Notes: generated by a model not told the origin, from the sequence alone. Counted from the first letter of the stretch, positions 17,923 through 27,115 are shown. The stretch is 64,000 bases of DNA from Luteococcus sp038433155 (GCF_038433155.1 NZ_JBCDMW010000004.1:33395-97394); one strand, 5' to 3'. Program-made: numbers and translations.

Positions 17923-18658
17923 GTACTTCGAGGCCGTGACCGGCCTCATGAAGAGAATTCTCACCACGCAAGAAGACGCCATCAACCGGGCCGCCGGTCT
18001 ACTCGCCGACCAGATCGAGAAGGATCGCCTGGTGCACGTCTACGGGCCTGGCGGACACTCGAACCTCGCATCCCAAGAGGTCTTCTTCCGGGCGGGTGGG
18101 CTCATGCACATCTCTGCGGTCTTGGACGAAGGCACCCTGCTGTCCTCCGGTGCGCTGCGGTCGATGGCCATTGAGCGCACCCCCGGATACGGGCGGATTG
18201 TCATCGACGACCAACGGCTCGGTCCAGACGATCTCCTGGTCCTGGTCAACGCCTACGGGATCAACGCGGCGCTGATCGACGCGGCGCTGCGCGCCCGAGA
18301 GCTCGGGGTGAAGACCATCGGCGTCTCGTCCCGCTCGCACGCGGAGGGGACGACGCTGGACCATCCGGCTCGGCACCCGTCGAAGCAGAACCTGCACGAC
18401 GTCGTCGACCTGCACATCGACACCCTCGTTCCCATCGGGGACGCGCTCATCCAGGTCCAGGGTGCACTGGAGAAGTCCGGCGCTAGCTCGACCTTTGCCA
18501 ACGCGTTCACCATGAACTGGCTGATGCTCGCGACCCTCGAGGAACTCGTGGAACGCGGTGTCGAGGTGCCGATGTGGCGCAGTGGCAATGCCCCTGGTGG
18601 GGATGAGGCGAACAGCCGCTTCATCCATGCTTTCAAGGGGCGGGTGCGATGCCTGTGA
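17903..18658 (+). CDS. SIS-domain sugar-phosphate isomerase/binding protein (UPF0309-like)
   Basis: 251 residues with a single SIS fold: HVYGPGGHSNLASQEVFFRAGG (phosphosugar loop), LLSSGALRSM, DDLLVLVNAYGINAALIDAALRARELGVKTIGVSSRSHAE. Similar UPF0309-type proteins occur in N-acetylglucosamine and N-acetylmuramic acid operons; they bind or isomerise phosphorylated amino sugars. ATG 17903 lies inside the end of nagB (20-base overlap) and its stop lies 10 bases inside nagA, so expression is coupled. Substrate is unknown; it could be a MurQ-like or AgaS-like step supplying glucosamine 6-phosphate. Confidence 0.83.
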   Translation: MPSLGAEYFEAVTGLMKRILTTQEDAINRAAGLLADQIEKDRLVHVYGPGGHSNLASQEVFFRAGGLMHISAVLDEGTLLSSGALRSMAIERTPGYGRIVIDDQRLGPDDLLVLVNAYGINAALIDAALRARELGVKTIGVSSRSHAEGTTLDHPARHPSKQNLHDVVDLHIDTLVPIGDALIQVQGALEKSGASSTFANAFTMNWLMLATLEELVERGVEVPMWRSGNAPGGDEANSRFIHAFKGRVRCL

Positions 18659-19782
18659 GCAGGCAGCCGGGCACGGTGCAAGGGCGTTGTCCGTTCACCG
18701 GCACCCCGCTGGAAGTGCGTTGGAACAGGCATAGGGTCACATCTGTGGAGCGGATTCGCACATGCGACTCCCTACCCTGGCTGGTGCCAGGCCTGGTGGA
18801 CCTCCAGGTCAACGGCTACGCCGGCCACGACGTGAACGGTGAACAGGGTGACGCGAGCGACATCGCAGCAATCACCGCTCTGCTGGCCACGGCGGGCGTC
18901 ACCACGTGGGTGCCGACCATCATCACGGGTTCGCGAGAGAAGATCCTCTCCTGCTTGAAGCGAGTCGCGAAGGCCCGCCAGGACCCGGTGGTTGCTGCGG
19001 CGGTGCCATACGTGCACGTGGAGGGCCCTTTCATCTCCGAGCTCGATGGCCCCCGCGGGGCCCATGACCTCGCCCAGGTACGTCCGGTCGACGCCGACGA
19101 GGTGGCCGAGTGGAACCAGGTCACCCGGGTGGGCTACGTCACCCTCTCCCCGCACTGGCCGGGTAGCGCCGAGCAGATCACCCGCATCGTGGCCTCCGGA
19201 ACTCGCGTGGCGATCGGGCACACGCACTGTTCGCCTGAGGAGGTGGCTGCCGCGGTGGATGCCGGTGCCACTATGTCCACCCATCTGGGCAACGGGATCT
19301 TTGCCGAGCTGCCCCGGCACCCGAACCCGATCTGGAGCCAGCTGGGTGACCCGCGGCTGACGGCGGGTCTGATCGGCGACGGTCATCACCTGCCGGGCGA
19401 GGTGCTCGAGGCCATGGTGCGGGCGAAGGGAACGAAGGACTGTTTCCTGGTTTCGGATTCGGCAGCCCTGGCGGGCTCAGCGCCCGGTGTCTACGACACT
19501 CCCGTGGGCGGAAGGGTCGAACTCACCGCCGATGGCCGGCTCACCCTACCGGGCACCCCCCTGCTGGCTGGATCAGGGGTGAACCTTGCACAGGTCGTCG
19601 TCTCGACCCTGGCCAACACTGGTCTCACTGTGCGTGAGGTGGTCGAGATGGCCAGTGTGACTCCGTCGCGGCTGCTCGGCCGGACTCCTGCCTACCTGCA
19701 GGCCGGTGCCCGCCCTGACCTGGTCACCTTGGACGAGTCTGGCCGGGTGCTTGACGTTGTCCAGCAGGGAAGCTTGCTGTGA
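18649..19782 (+). CDS. nagA: N-acetylglucosamine-6-phosphate deacetylase
   Basis: 377 residues, amidohydrolase superfamily. Removes acetate from N-acetylglucosamine 6-phosphate. Landmarks in order: GLVDLQVNGYAGHDVN near residue 47, YVHVEGPFIS with the metal-binding Glu, VAIGHTHCSPEE with a metal His, MSTHLGNGI in place of the usual THLFNAM, IGDGHHLPGEVL, and LVSDSAALAG with the catalytic Asp. All expected ligands appear present. The substituted THLGNG loop and HHLPG instead of HHxP suggest a divergent specificity class. Starts 10 bases inside the SIS gene and ends with GTGA shared with the next start. Confidence 0.9.
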   Translation: MPVSRQPGTVQGRCPFTGTPLEVRWNRHRVTSVERIRTCDSLPWLVPGLVDLQVNGYAGHDVNGEQGDASDIAAITALLATAGVTTWVPTIITGSREKILSCLKRVAKARQDPVVAAAVPYVHVEGPFISELDGPRGAHDLAQVRPVDADEVAEWNQVTRVGYVTLSPHWPGSAEQITRIVASGTRVAIGHTHCSPEEVAAAVDAGATMSTHLGNGIFAELPRHPNPIWSQLGDPRLTAGLIGDGHHLPGEVLEAMVRAKGTKDCFLVSDSAALAGSAPGVYDTPVGGRVELTADGRLTLPGTPLLAGSGVNLAQVVVSTLANTGLTVREVVEMASVTPSRLLGRTPAYLQAGARPDLVTLDESGRVLDVVQQGSLL

Positions 19783-21023
19783 ACGCCACCACTGTCGGGA
19801 TCGCGGTCGTCGAGGTGAACGTGCCAACGGGCACCCCGATGTCCGGTTTCGCAGCACGGACTGAGGGCTCGACGGGAGTCCACGACCCGACCTCGGTGCG
19901 AGCCTTGGTCATAGGGGGTCATGGCATCGTGGCGGTGGACGTGTGTGCGCTTCACGAGGACACGTGCCACGAGATCGCGGGGCGCAGCGGCCTGGCCTCG
20001 GTCACGGTCAGCGCTACGCACACCCATTCGGGACCGTGTATCTCCCGGGGACGGGTCGGACGGCACAACCCCGAGGTGCATGCAGCCGTGGTGAGTGCCG
20101 CCGTCGAGGCCCTGGACGCTGCCACCGAGGGCGCACAGCCCGTGACCGTCGAGTACCGGGAAGCCACCGGGGTGGGCGTTGCCAGGGACCGCCGACACCT
20201 CGAACGGCCGGTCGATCCACCTCTGCAAGCAGTGTGCTTCCACGCCGGTGACCAGATGGTGGCAGCGATTGTCTCGTACCCCTGCCACCCTGTCGTGTTG
20301 GACGGGACCAACACTCTGATTACAGGTGACTACGTCCACTTCCTGCGCGTCTCGCTCGAAGAGGAATGGGGCGGCCAGGTGCTCTTCCTCAATGGGACCG
20401 CCGGGGACCTCAACACCGGACACACCGCAGAGTCTTCCTACGAGCCGGGAAAGGACCCAGCCCGTACCTTTGCCCGGGCTGAGCAGATCGGCACCACGCT
20501 TGCGGAGGCGTTGGCCGCCTCCACGCCGCGGGCAGTGGGTCAGCTCACCACCGGCTTTGCTTGCGCGGATGTATCGCTCGACTTCTCGGATCTCCCCGAG
20601 GACGAGTTGAGCGGTGAGGTTTCCGGCTGGCGTTCCCAGCGCACCGCCGCGCCACCGGGAACTGCAGCTCTGCTGGACATCTGGCTTGACTGGGCTGACC
20701 GGTGGCCGCGGGCGGCCCGCCAGCAGACGACTCAGTGGGCCGCCCGGGTCTCGTGCCTGCGCATTGGCGAGCTGTGGCTCGTGACACTGCCGGGAGAGCC
20801 CTTCTTCGGGGTTGCCGAAGCCATCAGGCGCGCTGCGTCACTCCCGGTGGTTGTTGCTGGCTACACCGATGGTGTGCCCGGGTACATCCCGATGGAGCAG
20901 GACTACGCGGACGGCGGGTACGAGGTGTGTGACGCGCATCGCTACTACGACATGCCGGCCCCCTTCGCTGTCGGCTCGGCTGAACGGCTCGTCCAGGCGG
21001 CCATCCAGCTCATGGAGGACTGA
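19779..21023 (+). CDS. Neutral/alkaline ceramidase N-terminal-domain-like hydrolase, cytoplasmic
   Basis: 414 residues without signal peptide or membrane segment. It matches the catalytic half of neutral ceramidases: SATHTHSGP (zinc His pair), VSYPCHPVVLDGTNTLITGDY (second zinc region) and LFLNGTAGDLNTG, the counterpart of the NAGDVSPN loop. In characterised ceramidases this loop carries the nucleophilic Ser, which is Asn here. The late ALRIGELWLVTLPGEPF-like segment and GYTDGVPGYIPMEQDYADGGYE are also family traits. Known relatives hydrolyse N-acyl bonds of ceramide; a cytoplasmic enzyme inside an amino-sugar operon more likely acts on a small N-acyl amino sugar. GTG start overlaps nagA stop (GTGA). 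Confidence 0.8.
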   Translation: MNATTVGIAVVEVNVPTGTPMSGFAARTEGSTGVHDPTSVRALVIGGHGIVAVDVCALHEDTCHEIAGRSGLASVTVSATHTHSGPCISRGRVGRHNPEVHAAVVSAAVEALDAATEGAQPVTVEYREATGVGVARDRRHLERPVDPPLQAVCFHAGDQMVAAIVSYPCHPVVLDGTNTLITGDYVHFLRVSLEEEWGGQVLFLNGTAGDLNTGHTAESSYEPGKDPARTFARAEQIGTTLAEALAASTPRAVGQLTTGFACADVSLDFSDLPEDELSGEVSGWRSQRTAAPPGTAALLDIWLDWADRWPRAARQQTTQWAARVSCLRIGELWLVTLPGEPFFGVAEAIRRAASLPVVVAGYTDGVPGYIPMEQDYADGGYEVCDAHRYYDMPAPFAVGSAERLVQAAIQLMED

Positions 21024-21985
21024 TGCCTGGCCGTTCGACCATCCATCAGGTAGCGAGAGAACTCGGAGTCTCGGCGAGTACCGTCTCGAGGGCCTTCAAC
21101 AACCCCAACAAGCTCCTTCCTTCCACCGTGGCACGCGTCAAGGAGAAGTCGGAGGAGATGGGCTACGTGCCCAACAGGCATGCTCAAGCGTTGTCGACCG
21201 GAAGGACGGGCATCATCTCACTCGTGGTGCCCGACATCACCAACCCGTTCTTCCCACCCATGATCCGGGCAGCCCAGCGCACTGCGGAGTCTGCCGGGCT
21301 CAACGTGATGGTCGTTGAAACCAATTCAGACCCTGACCGGGAACGGTCACACATTGCGTCGCTGCTACCGCACTGCGAGGGAATACTCATTGCCTCACCC
21401 CGCCTTTCCGCGGCCGAACTGCAGGGGATCGCGCAGCTCACCCCGCTCGTGCTGTTGAACAACGACACCGAGGGCGTCGCCCGTGTCCTGCTGTCCACTC
21501 GCAAGGCCCTATGCAATGCCCTGCACCATTTCAGCCAAATGGGGGCGAGGCGAGTCTGCTACATCGGTGGCCCCGCGCGTTCATGGTCAGAGAGCGAACG
21601 ACGCTCGACAATTGAAGGTCAGGCATGTGCTCTCGGGCTCACTCTGGAGGTCCGCCGAGTCGAGTCGGGGACCTATGCACAGGCGCGCCACATTGTCGCC
21701 GAGGACCCCCCACGAGCTGACCTGGTGATCGGGTTTGATGACATCGTTGCCTGTGCCACTCTGGACGGTTTGGCAGACGCTGGGGTGGATGTCCCTGGTC
21801 AGACCAGCCTCTTGGGGTGCGACGATGCCCTGCCGGTGCGGACCAAGCCGCGAATATCCACGATCACGGTGCCTACAGCCGTAGCGACCCACCAAGCAGT
21901 GAAGATGATCATGGGTTCCTCCACGAACAAGCTTCCGGAACAGCGGCTGCTGTTTCATGGTGAACTGCGGATCCGCGAGACCTGA
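21023..21985 (+). CDS. LacI-family transcriptional repressor of the amino-sugar operon
   Basis: 320 residues. N-terminal helix-turn-helix TIHQVARELGVSASTVSRAFNN with hinge helix (VKEKSEEMGYVPNRHAQALSTGRTG), followed by a periplasmic-binding-protein-like sensor domain (IISLVVPDITNPFFPPMIRAAQ; GFDDIVACATLDGLADAGVDVPGQTSLLGCDD). It is the last gene of the operon, starting in the TGATG overlap with the ceramidase-like gene, and converges on mrr with a 16-base gap. Likely effector is an amino-sugar phosphate or the imported sugar. The near-palindrome at 14338-14349 is a candidate target. Confidence 0.93.
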   Translation: MPGRSTIHQVARELGVSASTVSRAFNNPNKLLPSTVARVKEKSEEMGYVPNRHAQALSTGRTGIISLVVPDITNPFFPPMIRAAQRTAESAGLNVMVVETNSDPDRERSHIASLLPHCEGILIASPRLSAAELQGIAQLTPLVLLNNDTEGVARVLLSTRKALCNALHHFSQMGARRVCYIGGPARSWSESERRSTIEGQACALGLTLEVRRVESGTYAQARHIVAEDPPRADLVIGFDDIVACATLDGLADAGVDVPGQTSLLGCDDALPVRTKPRISTITVPTAVATHQAVKMIMGSSTNKLPEQRLLFHGELRIRET

Positions 21986-22001
21986 AGCCCTACCGTCTCG
22001 C

Positions 22002-22907
22002 TCACTCGAAGAAGTCCTCATCCAGCTCGACGACCTCGTAGGTCTGCTTTGTCTGGACGCCGACACGGTACTTGATCATCAGCGATGCCAGGCGTTGGCC
22101 ATTGATCAGGATGACGCGGGTGGGGATTCCTTGGGCGTAGTTGACAGCATTCACCGTGAAGTCGCTGGAGGTTATGAACACCCCTCGGCTGGCACCGACG
22201 CCTGCCAGGGCACCGATGAAGGCCTGGATGGTTTCCCGGCCGACGTTGTTGCCCTCGGCGTAACGCTTCGCCTGGACGTAGATCTGCTCCAGACCCAGGG
22301 CATCCTGGTCGATCACGCCATCCACGCCGCCATCACCCGTGCCGCCGATTCGATGGCCACGTTGCTCGGCACCGCCGTATCCCATGGCCAACAGCACCTT
22401 GACCACGGCCTCCTCGAAGAAGGTGGGATCGGCCGCCCGCAACCGATCCAGCGATTCGGCCGCGACGGCCGCGTTGAGTTCGGCGACGGCGCCCTCAATC
22501 TGTTCCACCGGATCAACCGGGGACACCGGCAGCTCATCAGACGCGGACACCTGGACCGCGGGTTCAGGAGTCTCCCAGAACGGGTCGAGCACCTTGCTGG
22601 CATGGGCATAGTCGTGGAATCCACCCGCGTGGGCATTCATCGCTTCACGACCGGCGTCGGTGAGCCGGTAGGAACCCCGGGCCACTCGCTCGATCCAACC
22701 CGCCTTGTGAACATGGGTGATCGCCCAGCCCGCCCGGTTGTGGGCGCGGGAATCGCCGCTGGCCAGAACCTCGGCGCGGGCGGCCTCGTCCAGGGCCATC
22801 CGATCGAAGGCGGCGGTACGCATCTCCCGGGTGGTGCGGGTGTTCCCGTCCGCCAAGACCTCCAGGATGGGCAGGACGAACTCGGGCCAGATTGGGACAG
22901 TGATCAC
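22002..22907 (-). CDS. mrr: Mrr-family restriction endonuclease
   Basis: 301 residues. An N-terminal winged-helix domain (about 1-100, typical Mrr_N: WPEFVLPILEVLADG ... WAITHVHKAGWIERVARGSYRLT) is followed by the Mrr catalytic domain with the PD-(D/E)xK variant GTGDGGVDGVIDQDALG ... IYVQAKRY and the trailing FITSSDFTVNAVNYA. Mrr enzymes cut methylated DNA. A GTG start overlaps the hsdS stop as GTGA, so it is co-translated with the type I genes. It may act as a modification-dependent back-up to, or an accessory of, the type I system. Confidence 0.92.
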   Translation of the reverse strand: MITVPIWPEFVLPILEVLADGNTRTTREMRTAAFDRMALDEAARAEVLASGDSRAHNRAGWAITHVHKAGWIERVARGSYRLTDAGREAMNAHAGGFHDYAHASKVLDPFWETPEPAVQVSASDELPVSPVDPVEQIEGAVAELNAAVAAESLDRLRAADPTFFEEAVVKVLLAMGYGGAEQRGHRIGGTGDGGVDGVIDQDALGLEQIYVQAKRYAEGNNVGRETIQAFIGALAGVGASRGVFITSSDFTVNAVNYAQGIPTRVILINGQRLASLMIKYRVGVQTKQTYEVVELDEDFFE

Positions 22908-24067
22908 AGCTCACCTCGGAAGGCTCGGGACTGGAGGGATGAGAAGAGGGCGTCGGCTTGCCTGACACCGATCGCCACTGCGTCCCGTTGTGTCCGGATG
23001 CCTTCGCAGGTCTTCGCGAAGCCCCGCTGCTTGGTGATGTCCGCGACAGCAATCGGCAGTGTCCGCAATCGTGCTCCAGAGATGTTGGACATGCTGGCGG
23101 CGGCGCCACCTGCGATCTTGCGCACGGCTCGACGCATGTGGGGGCTCATCATGAGGGTCTGGAAGTAGAAGGGGTCGAGGGTGTCTCGCAAGCGGAGCCG
23201 GAACACGAGGTCGGGGAGGGCAAGGTGGGTGACCTCTTCCTGGACGAGGGCGACATGTCCGACCAGCTCAGGGGTGTTCTTGCGGGTCATCAGAATGTCA
23301 TCTCTGTGTACCTCTGCCCTGCGCAGCTGCGCAGGGTCGCCCAGGAACGCCTTGTTCTCCTCTGCCCTGAAGATACCGTGAGTCACGGCGCTGAGCTTGA
23401 GAATGCCCCACTCACCTGAAGCGGCCCCGCGTGCTTCGCAGCTGAGACTAATGCCCGTCTCTATCGCCTGAAGATGCTCGCCCAGAATGTCGCTGGCATC
23501 AGTGTGCGCGAACATCTCGTGGAAGATGGCTTGGGGGAGGGCGTCGAGGTGGGTGAGCTGAGTGCGGCGCTTGGCGCACAGGGCGTCAGCTTGGTCCAGG
23601 ATCATGGCAATTCGACGTTGATCAGGGAGGCTGGGGAGAGGGACTAGCGACGCTTTGACGATTCGGTCACTGACTGCCGGATAGCTCGCGCCCGTAGCCG
23701 AGCGAACCATCGACTCGACAAAGTTGCTTGTGCGAACCCAGTGGAAGAGGTAGTTGGAGTCAATTTCTCGGGTTGGCCGAAGCACGGTGAATCCCGTCGA
23801 TGCGGTGGCACCGTCCAAATCCTCGTTGACCCTCGCCACGGCGTTCAAGTTGGGCCGCACCGTGGAAACCAGAACGTCACCTTGGGCAACAAGTTGTCTG
23901 GCGCGACTCGGAGCATCGCGTCCCAGCAGGATCGAAGGTGCCGAGACACGCTTCTCTGATTGGTTTATGGAACTCAGGTCGATGTAGGTGATCTGGACGT
24001 CGGGCTTCCTCCCCGGGTTCCACTTGGCTATGGGAGTTGTCACCTTGCCTATCGGAACGGTCTTCAC
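22904..24067 (-). CDS. hsdS: Type I restriction-modification specificity subunit
   Basis: 387 residues with two target-recognition domains. TRD1 spans about 1-140 and ends in ASYPAVSDRIVKASLVPLPSLPDQRRIA. A central conserved helix (ILDQADALCAKRRTQLTHLDALPQAIF) is followed by TRD2 (about 185-345). A final conserved helix contains VGVRQADALFSSLQSRAF-like sequence. The two helices set the spacer of the bipartite recognition site. GTG start overlaps hsdM stop (GTGA), and its own stop overlaps mrr. TRDs are hypervariable, so the recognised sequence cannot be deduced. Confidence 0.93.
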   Translation of the reverse strand: MKTVPIGKVTTPIAKWNPGRKPDVQITYIDLSSINQSEKRVSAPSILLGRDAPSRARQLVAQGDVLVSTVRPNLNAVARVNEDLDGATASTGFTVLRPTREIDSNYLFHWVRTSNFVESMVRSATGASYPAVSDRIVKASLVPLPSLPDQRRIAMILDQADALCAKRRTQLTHLDALPQAIFHEMFAHTDASDILGEHLQAIETGISLSCEARGAASGEWGILKLSAVTHGIFRAEENKAFLGDPAQLRRAEVHRDDILMTRKNTPELVGHVALVQEEVTHLALPDLVFRLRLRDTLDPFYFQTLMMSPHMRRAVRKIAGGAAASMSNISGARLRTLPIAVADITKQRGFAKTCEGIRTQRDAVAIGVRQADALFSSLQSRAFRGEL

Positions 24068-25587
24068 TTCAGCATCGCCTTTAGCTCGGCGAGACCAGCG
24101 GCGATCTCTTCGTCCAGCTTCTCGATGTCGGCGATGATGTCCAGCGGCGCGCGGTGCTCAACCTCCTCGTACTCGACCTCCTTGTAGCGGTTGAGGCTCA
24201 GGTCATAGCCCTGCACGACAATCTCCGCCTTGGGCACCAGGAAGGACTGGTCAGTGCGCTTGCGGTCGCGCTCGGAAGGGGCCTCGACAGGCTCGGCCAC
24301 CGTGGTGGCAGGCGCGGCCGCCCCGGTGGTGTTCAGCGACGCCCAGCGGGTGCGGACGTCGTCCAGGTCACTCTCGGCAATCGGATTGCGCTTGTCGTCC
24401 AGGCTGAAGCCGTCGGCGCGGACGTCGTAGAACCAGACATCGCTGGTGCCACCGACCCCGGTCTTGGTGAAGAGCAGGATCGCCGTCGATACCCCGGCAT
24501 ACGGGCGAAAGACACCGGAGGGGAGCTTGATCACCGCGTCGAGCTTGTGCTCCTCCACCAGCTGCCGTCGCAGCTCCTTGTGTGCCTTGGAGGAGCCGAA
24601 CAACACCCCATCGGGGACGATCACCGCGGCCCGGCCGCCGGTGGTGAGCAGTTTGATGAACAGCGCCAGGAAGAGCAGCTCGGTCTTCTTGGTCTTCACC
24701 GTCTTCAGCAGGTCCGTCGAGGTCTGCTCGTAGTCCAGTGAGCCGGCGAAGGGTGGATTTGCCAGTACCAAGGAGTACTGACCCTCGTCACCGGCGGCAC
24801 CCTCGCTCAACGAGTCCCGGTAGGAGATGTCGGGGGACTGGATGCCGTGCATCAGCATGTTCATGCTGCCGATCCGCAGCATCGTCTTGTCGAAGTCGAA
24901 GCCGTGGAACATCGACTCGTGGAAGTGCTTGCGCTGTGCGGCATCGGTAGTGACCGACGGGTGATGTTCCCGCAGATACTCCGACGCTGCCACCAAGAAG
25001 CCAGCAGTTCCGCAGGCCGGGTCACAAATGGAGTCCTTGGGGGTGGGCGCCATCAGGTCAACCATCAGCTGGATGATGTGCCGCGGGGTGCGGAACTGCC
25101 CGTTCACGCCAGCGGAGGCGATCTTGCTGAGCAGGTACTCGTACAGGTCCCCGTTGGTGTCCCGGTTCTCCATCGGGATGGTGTCCACCAGGTCCACCAC
25201 CTTGCTCAGGAGGGCAGCATTCGGGATGGTGAACCGGGCATCCTTCATGTGCTCGGAGTAGGTGGAACCGTCGCCACCCAGCTGGGTCCCCAGACGTCGC
25301 AGGAAGGGGAAGACCTCTTCCGAGACCCTGGCGAACATCACCTCGGCGGACTCGTTCTTGAACCGACTCCAGCGCAGATGCTGCTGACCGGGCAGGAAGA
25401 CCGGATCCTCGATCACGCCGTCGTTGTACCGGGCCTTGCTCTCGGCCAAGGTCTGCAGCTCGTCGAGCCGACGCATGAACAGCAGGTAGGTGATCTGCTC
25501 GATCACCTCCAGCGGGTTGGAGATGCCGCCGGACCAGAACGCGTCCCAGACGCGATCCACCTTGCTCTTCAGCTCACCCGTGATCAC
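24064..25587 (-). CDS. hsdM: Type I restriction-modification N6-adenine methyltransferase subunit
   Basis: 507 residues. Four-helix N-terminal HsdM domain (WDAFWSGGISNPLEVIEQITYLLFMRRLDE), then SAM-dependent adenine methylase with QFRTPRHIIQLM, motif I DPACGTAGFLVAASEYL (about residue 190) and catalytic NPPF (motif IV). Methylates host sites with HsdS and forms the core of the HsdRMS complex. Residues about 425-440 (TTVAEPVEAPSE) come from a dispersed repeat inserted in frame in a loop after the catalytic domain. GTG 25587 is the first in-frame start; the ribosome site is weak. Promoter presumably lies in 25588-25656. Confidence 0.95.
   Translation of the reverse strand: MITGELKSKVDRVWDAFWSGGISNPLEVIEQITYLLFMRRLDELQTLAESKARYNDGVIEDPVFLPGQQHLRWSRFKNESAEVMFARVSEEVFPFLRRLGTQLGGDGSTYSEHMKDARFTIPNAALLSKVVDLVDTIPMENRDTNGDLYEYLLSKIASAGVNGQFRTPRHIIQLMVDLMAPTPKDSICDPACGTAGFLVAASEYLREHHPSVTTDAAQRKHFHESMFHGFDFDKTMLRIGSMNMLMHGIQSPDISYRDSLSEGAAGDEGQYSLVLANPPFAGSLDYEQTSTDLLKTVKTKKTELLFLALFIKLLTTGGRAAVIVPDGVLFGSSKAHKELRRQLVEEHKLDAVIKLPSGVFRPYAGVSTAILLFTKTGVGGTSDVWFYDVRADGFSLDDKRNPIAESDLDDVRTRWASLNTTGAAAPATTVAEPVEAPSERDRKRTDQSFLVPKAEIVVQGYDLSLNRYKEVEYEEVEHRAPLDIIADIEKLDEEIAAGLAELKAMLK
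24282..24308 (-). repeat. EPVE dispersed repeat, copy B
   Basis: Top strand CCTCGACAGGCTCGGCCACC then GTGGTGG. Translated within hsdM as TTVAEPVEA, in a non-conserved C-terminal loop. Confidence 0.65.
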
Positions 25588-25656
25588 GAAGGGAGCCTAG
25601 TAGCTGGCACCCACAGAATGTGTTTCTTGCGCTCAGATATGGCGGAAGCTGGGCGC

Positions 25657-27000
25657 CTAGGACGAGGCGGGCTTGGTCAGCACCCGTCGGGCCGCATTGC
25701 CGACGATCACCAGGGTGAGCGCCGCACCAAGGGCCTTGCACCACAGCGGGTCGGCGATGAACAGCAGCACCATCGCGGCCAGCACCGGCGCCAGCTCCCG
25801 CAGGCTCCACACGATGTAGCCGCCGAAGCTGGGCATCGCCCGGCCCTGGGACTCGGCCACCGAGCGGACCATGAAGTTGGGCCCATTGCCGATGTAGGTC
25901 AGCGCGCCGCAGGTGACCGCGCCCAGGCTGATCGCCACCAGGTAGACCTCGGGCACATTCGCGATCCGCGGATCGCCGGGCAGCTGGGTGGCCAGCTCGA
26001 AGAAGGTGGCGTAGGTGGGCGCATTGTCCAGCACCGACGACAGACCGCCGGAGAACAGGTAGAAGGTGATCTCATTGAGCGACAGCTTCGGCGCCATGGT
26101 GGACAGGTACTGCAGGGCGGTGATCATGGTGGTGAAGATGCCCAGGAAGAGCGCGGCCACCTCCAGGATCGGGTCCCAGCTGAACTCGTTCAGGCCGAAC
26201 CGGACGTCGTGGCTGCCGGCGAACCAGGAGATGGCGGCCAGGGCAACCATCACCAGCTCCCGCCACGGGGTGGGGACGAAGGCGACGGCCGCGACGACGC
26301 CGGCCAGCAGCCCCAGCTGCCAGGCACCATGCACCTTCAGCGGCTGGATCTCGGTGCGGTCGCGCAACAGGTGCTCGCGGTCCTCGCGTCGCATCATGGC
26401 GGCATCCAGGCCGTAGTAGGCCACCAGCAGCAGCGTGTTGATGAACAGCCACTCCCAGATCAGGTTGAAGGTCCAGGTGAAGGGCACGCCGCGCAGCATC
26501 CCCAGGAAGAGCGGCGGATCCCCCAGCGGGGTCAGCAGGCCGCCGCAATTGGCCACCACGAAGATGGCGTAGATCACGGTGTGCATGGCGTGTTCCCGCT
26601 CCCGATTGGTGTTCAGGATGGGGCGGATCAACAGCATCGCGGCACCCGTCGTGCCGATGAAGGAGGCCAGTACCGCGCCCACCGCCAGGAAGAAGGTGTT
26701 GTTGCGCGGGGTGGCGCGGATGTCCCCGGCCAGGTGGATTCCGCCGGAGATGATGAACAGCGATCCCAACAGGGCAATGAAACTGAGGTACTCGTGCAGG
26801 GCGTGGGTGACCAGGTGGTGGTGCCCGCTCAGCCACACCCAGGCGGCCACCGGCAGGCCCAGCAGCAGCGCGACGCCCAGCTGGGTGCGCGGTTTCTCCC
26901 AGTGATGGGCCAGCGCGGGCACCAGCGGTGCGATGGCGATGCTCAGCAGCATTGCGACGAAGGGAAGGATGGCCCACCAGGAAACCTGCATGGGGACCAT
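25657..27000 (-). CDS. Sodium/proton antiporter, NhaD/ion-transporter superfamily
   Basis: 447 residues and about 12 hydrophobic helices. Features of the NhaD-type branch of the IT superfamily: FIGTTGAAMLLIRPILNTN (conserved TTGA hairpin loop), VVANCGGLLTPLGDPPLFLGML, and late GGLSSVLDNAPTYATFFELA with YIGNGPNFMVRSVAE (DNAPT plus NGPN ion-site motifs). Exports sodium in exchange for protons across the plasma membrane. ATG 27000 is preferred over ATG 26991; a much longer frame extending to 27726 is antisense to the FHA-ABC gene. Transcribed divergently from the signalling cluster, with the 27001-27115 gap as shared promoter region. Confidence 0.9.
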   Translation of the reverse strand: MVPMQVSWWAILPFVAMLLSIAIAPLVPALAHHWEKPRTQLGVALLLGLPVAAWVWLSGHHHLVTHALHEYLSFIALLGSLFIISGGIHLAGDIRATPRNNTFFLAVGAVLASFIGTTGAAMLLIRPILNTNREREHAMHTVIYAIFVVANCGGLLTPLGDPPLFLGMLRGVPFTWTFNLIWEWLFINTLLLVAYYGLDAAMMRREDREHLLRDRTEIQPLKVHGAWQLGLLAGVVAAVAFVPTPWRELVMVALAAISWFAGSHDVRFGLNEFSWDPILEVAALFLGIFTTMITALQYLSTMAPKLSLNEITFYLFSGGLSSVLDNAPTYATFFELATQLPGDPRIANVPEVYLVAISLGAVTCGALTYIGNGPNFMVRSVAESQGRAMPSFGGYIVWSLRELAPVLAAMVLLFIADPLWCKALGAALTLVIVGNAARRVLTKPASS

Positions 27001-27115
27001 GCTCTCAAACCAGTGGCTGCCCTGCGGTGTGGGGCGCAGGCTGGACGGTTGTCCGCATGGCGGCACCCGACGACCGGGGGGTGGGTGCGGGATGGGATCA
27101 TGACGGAGCATCGTC

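Noticed and set aside
22002..25587. A second, phase-variable hsdS or inverted TRD copy
   Set aside because: Only one hsdS is present, and no inverted repeats or recombinase gene were seen next to it.
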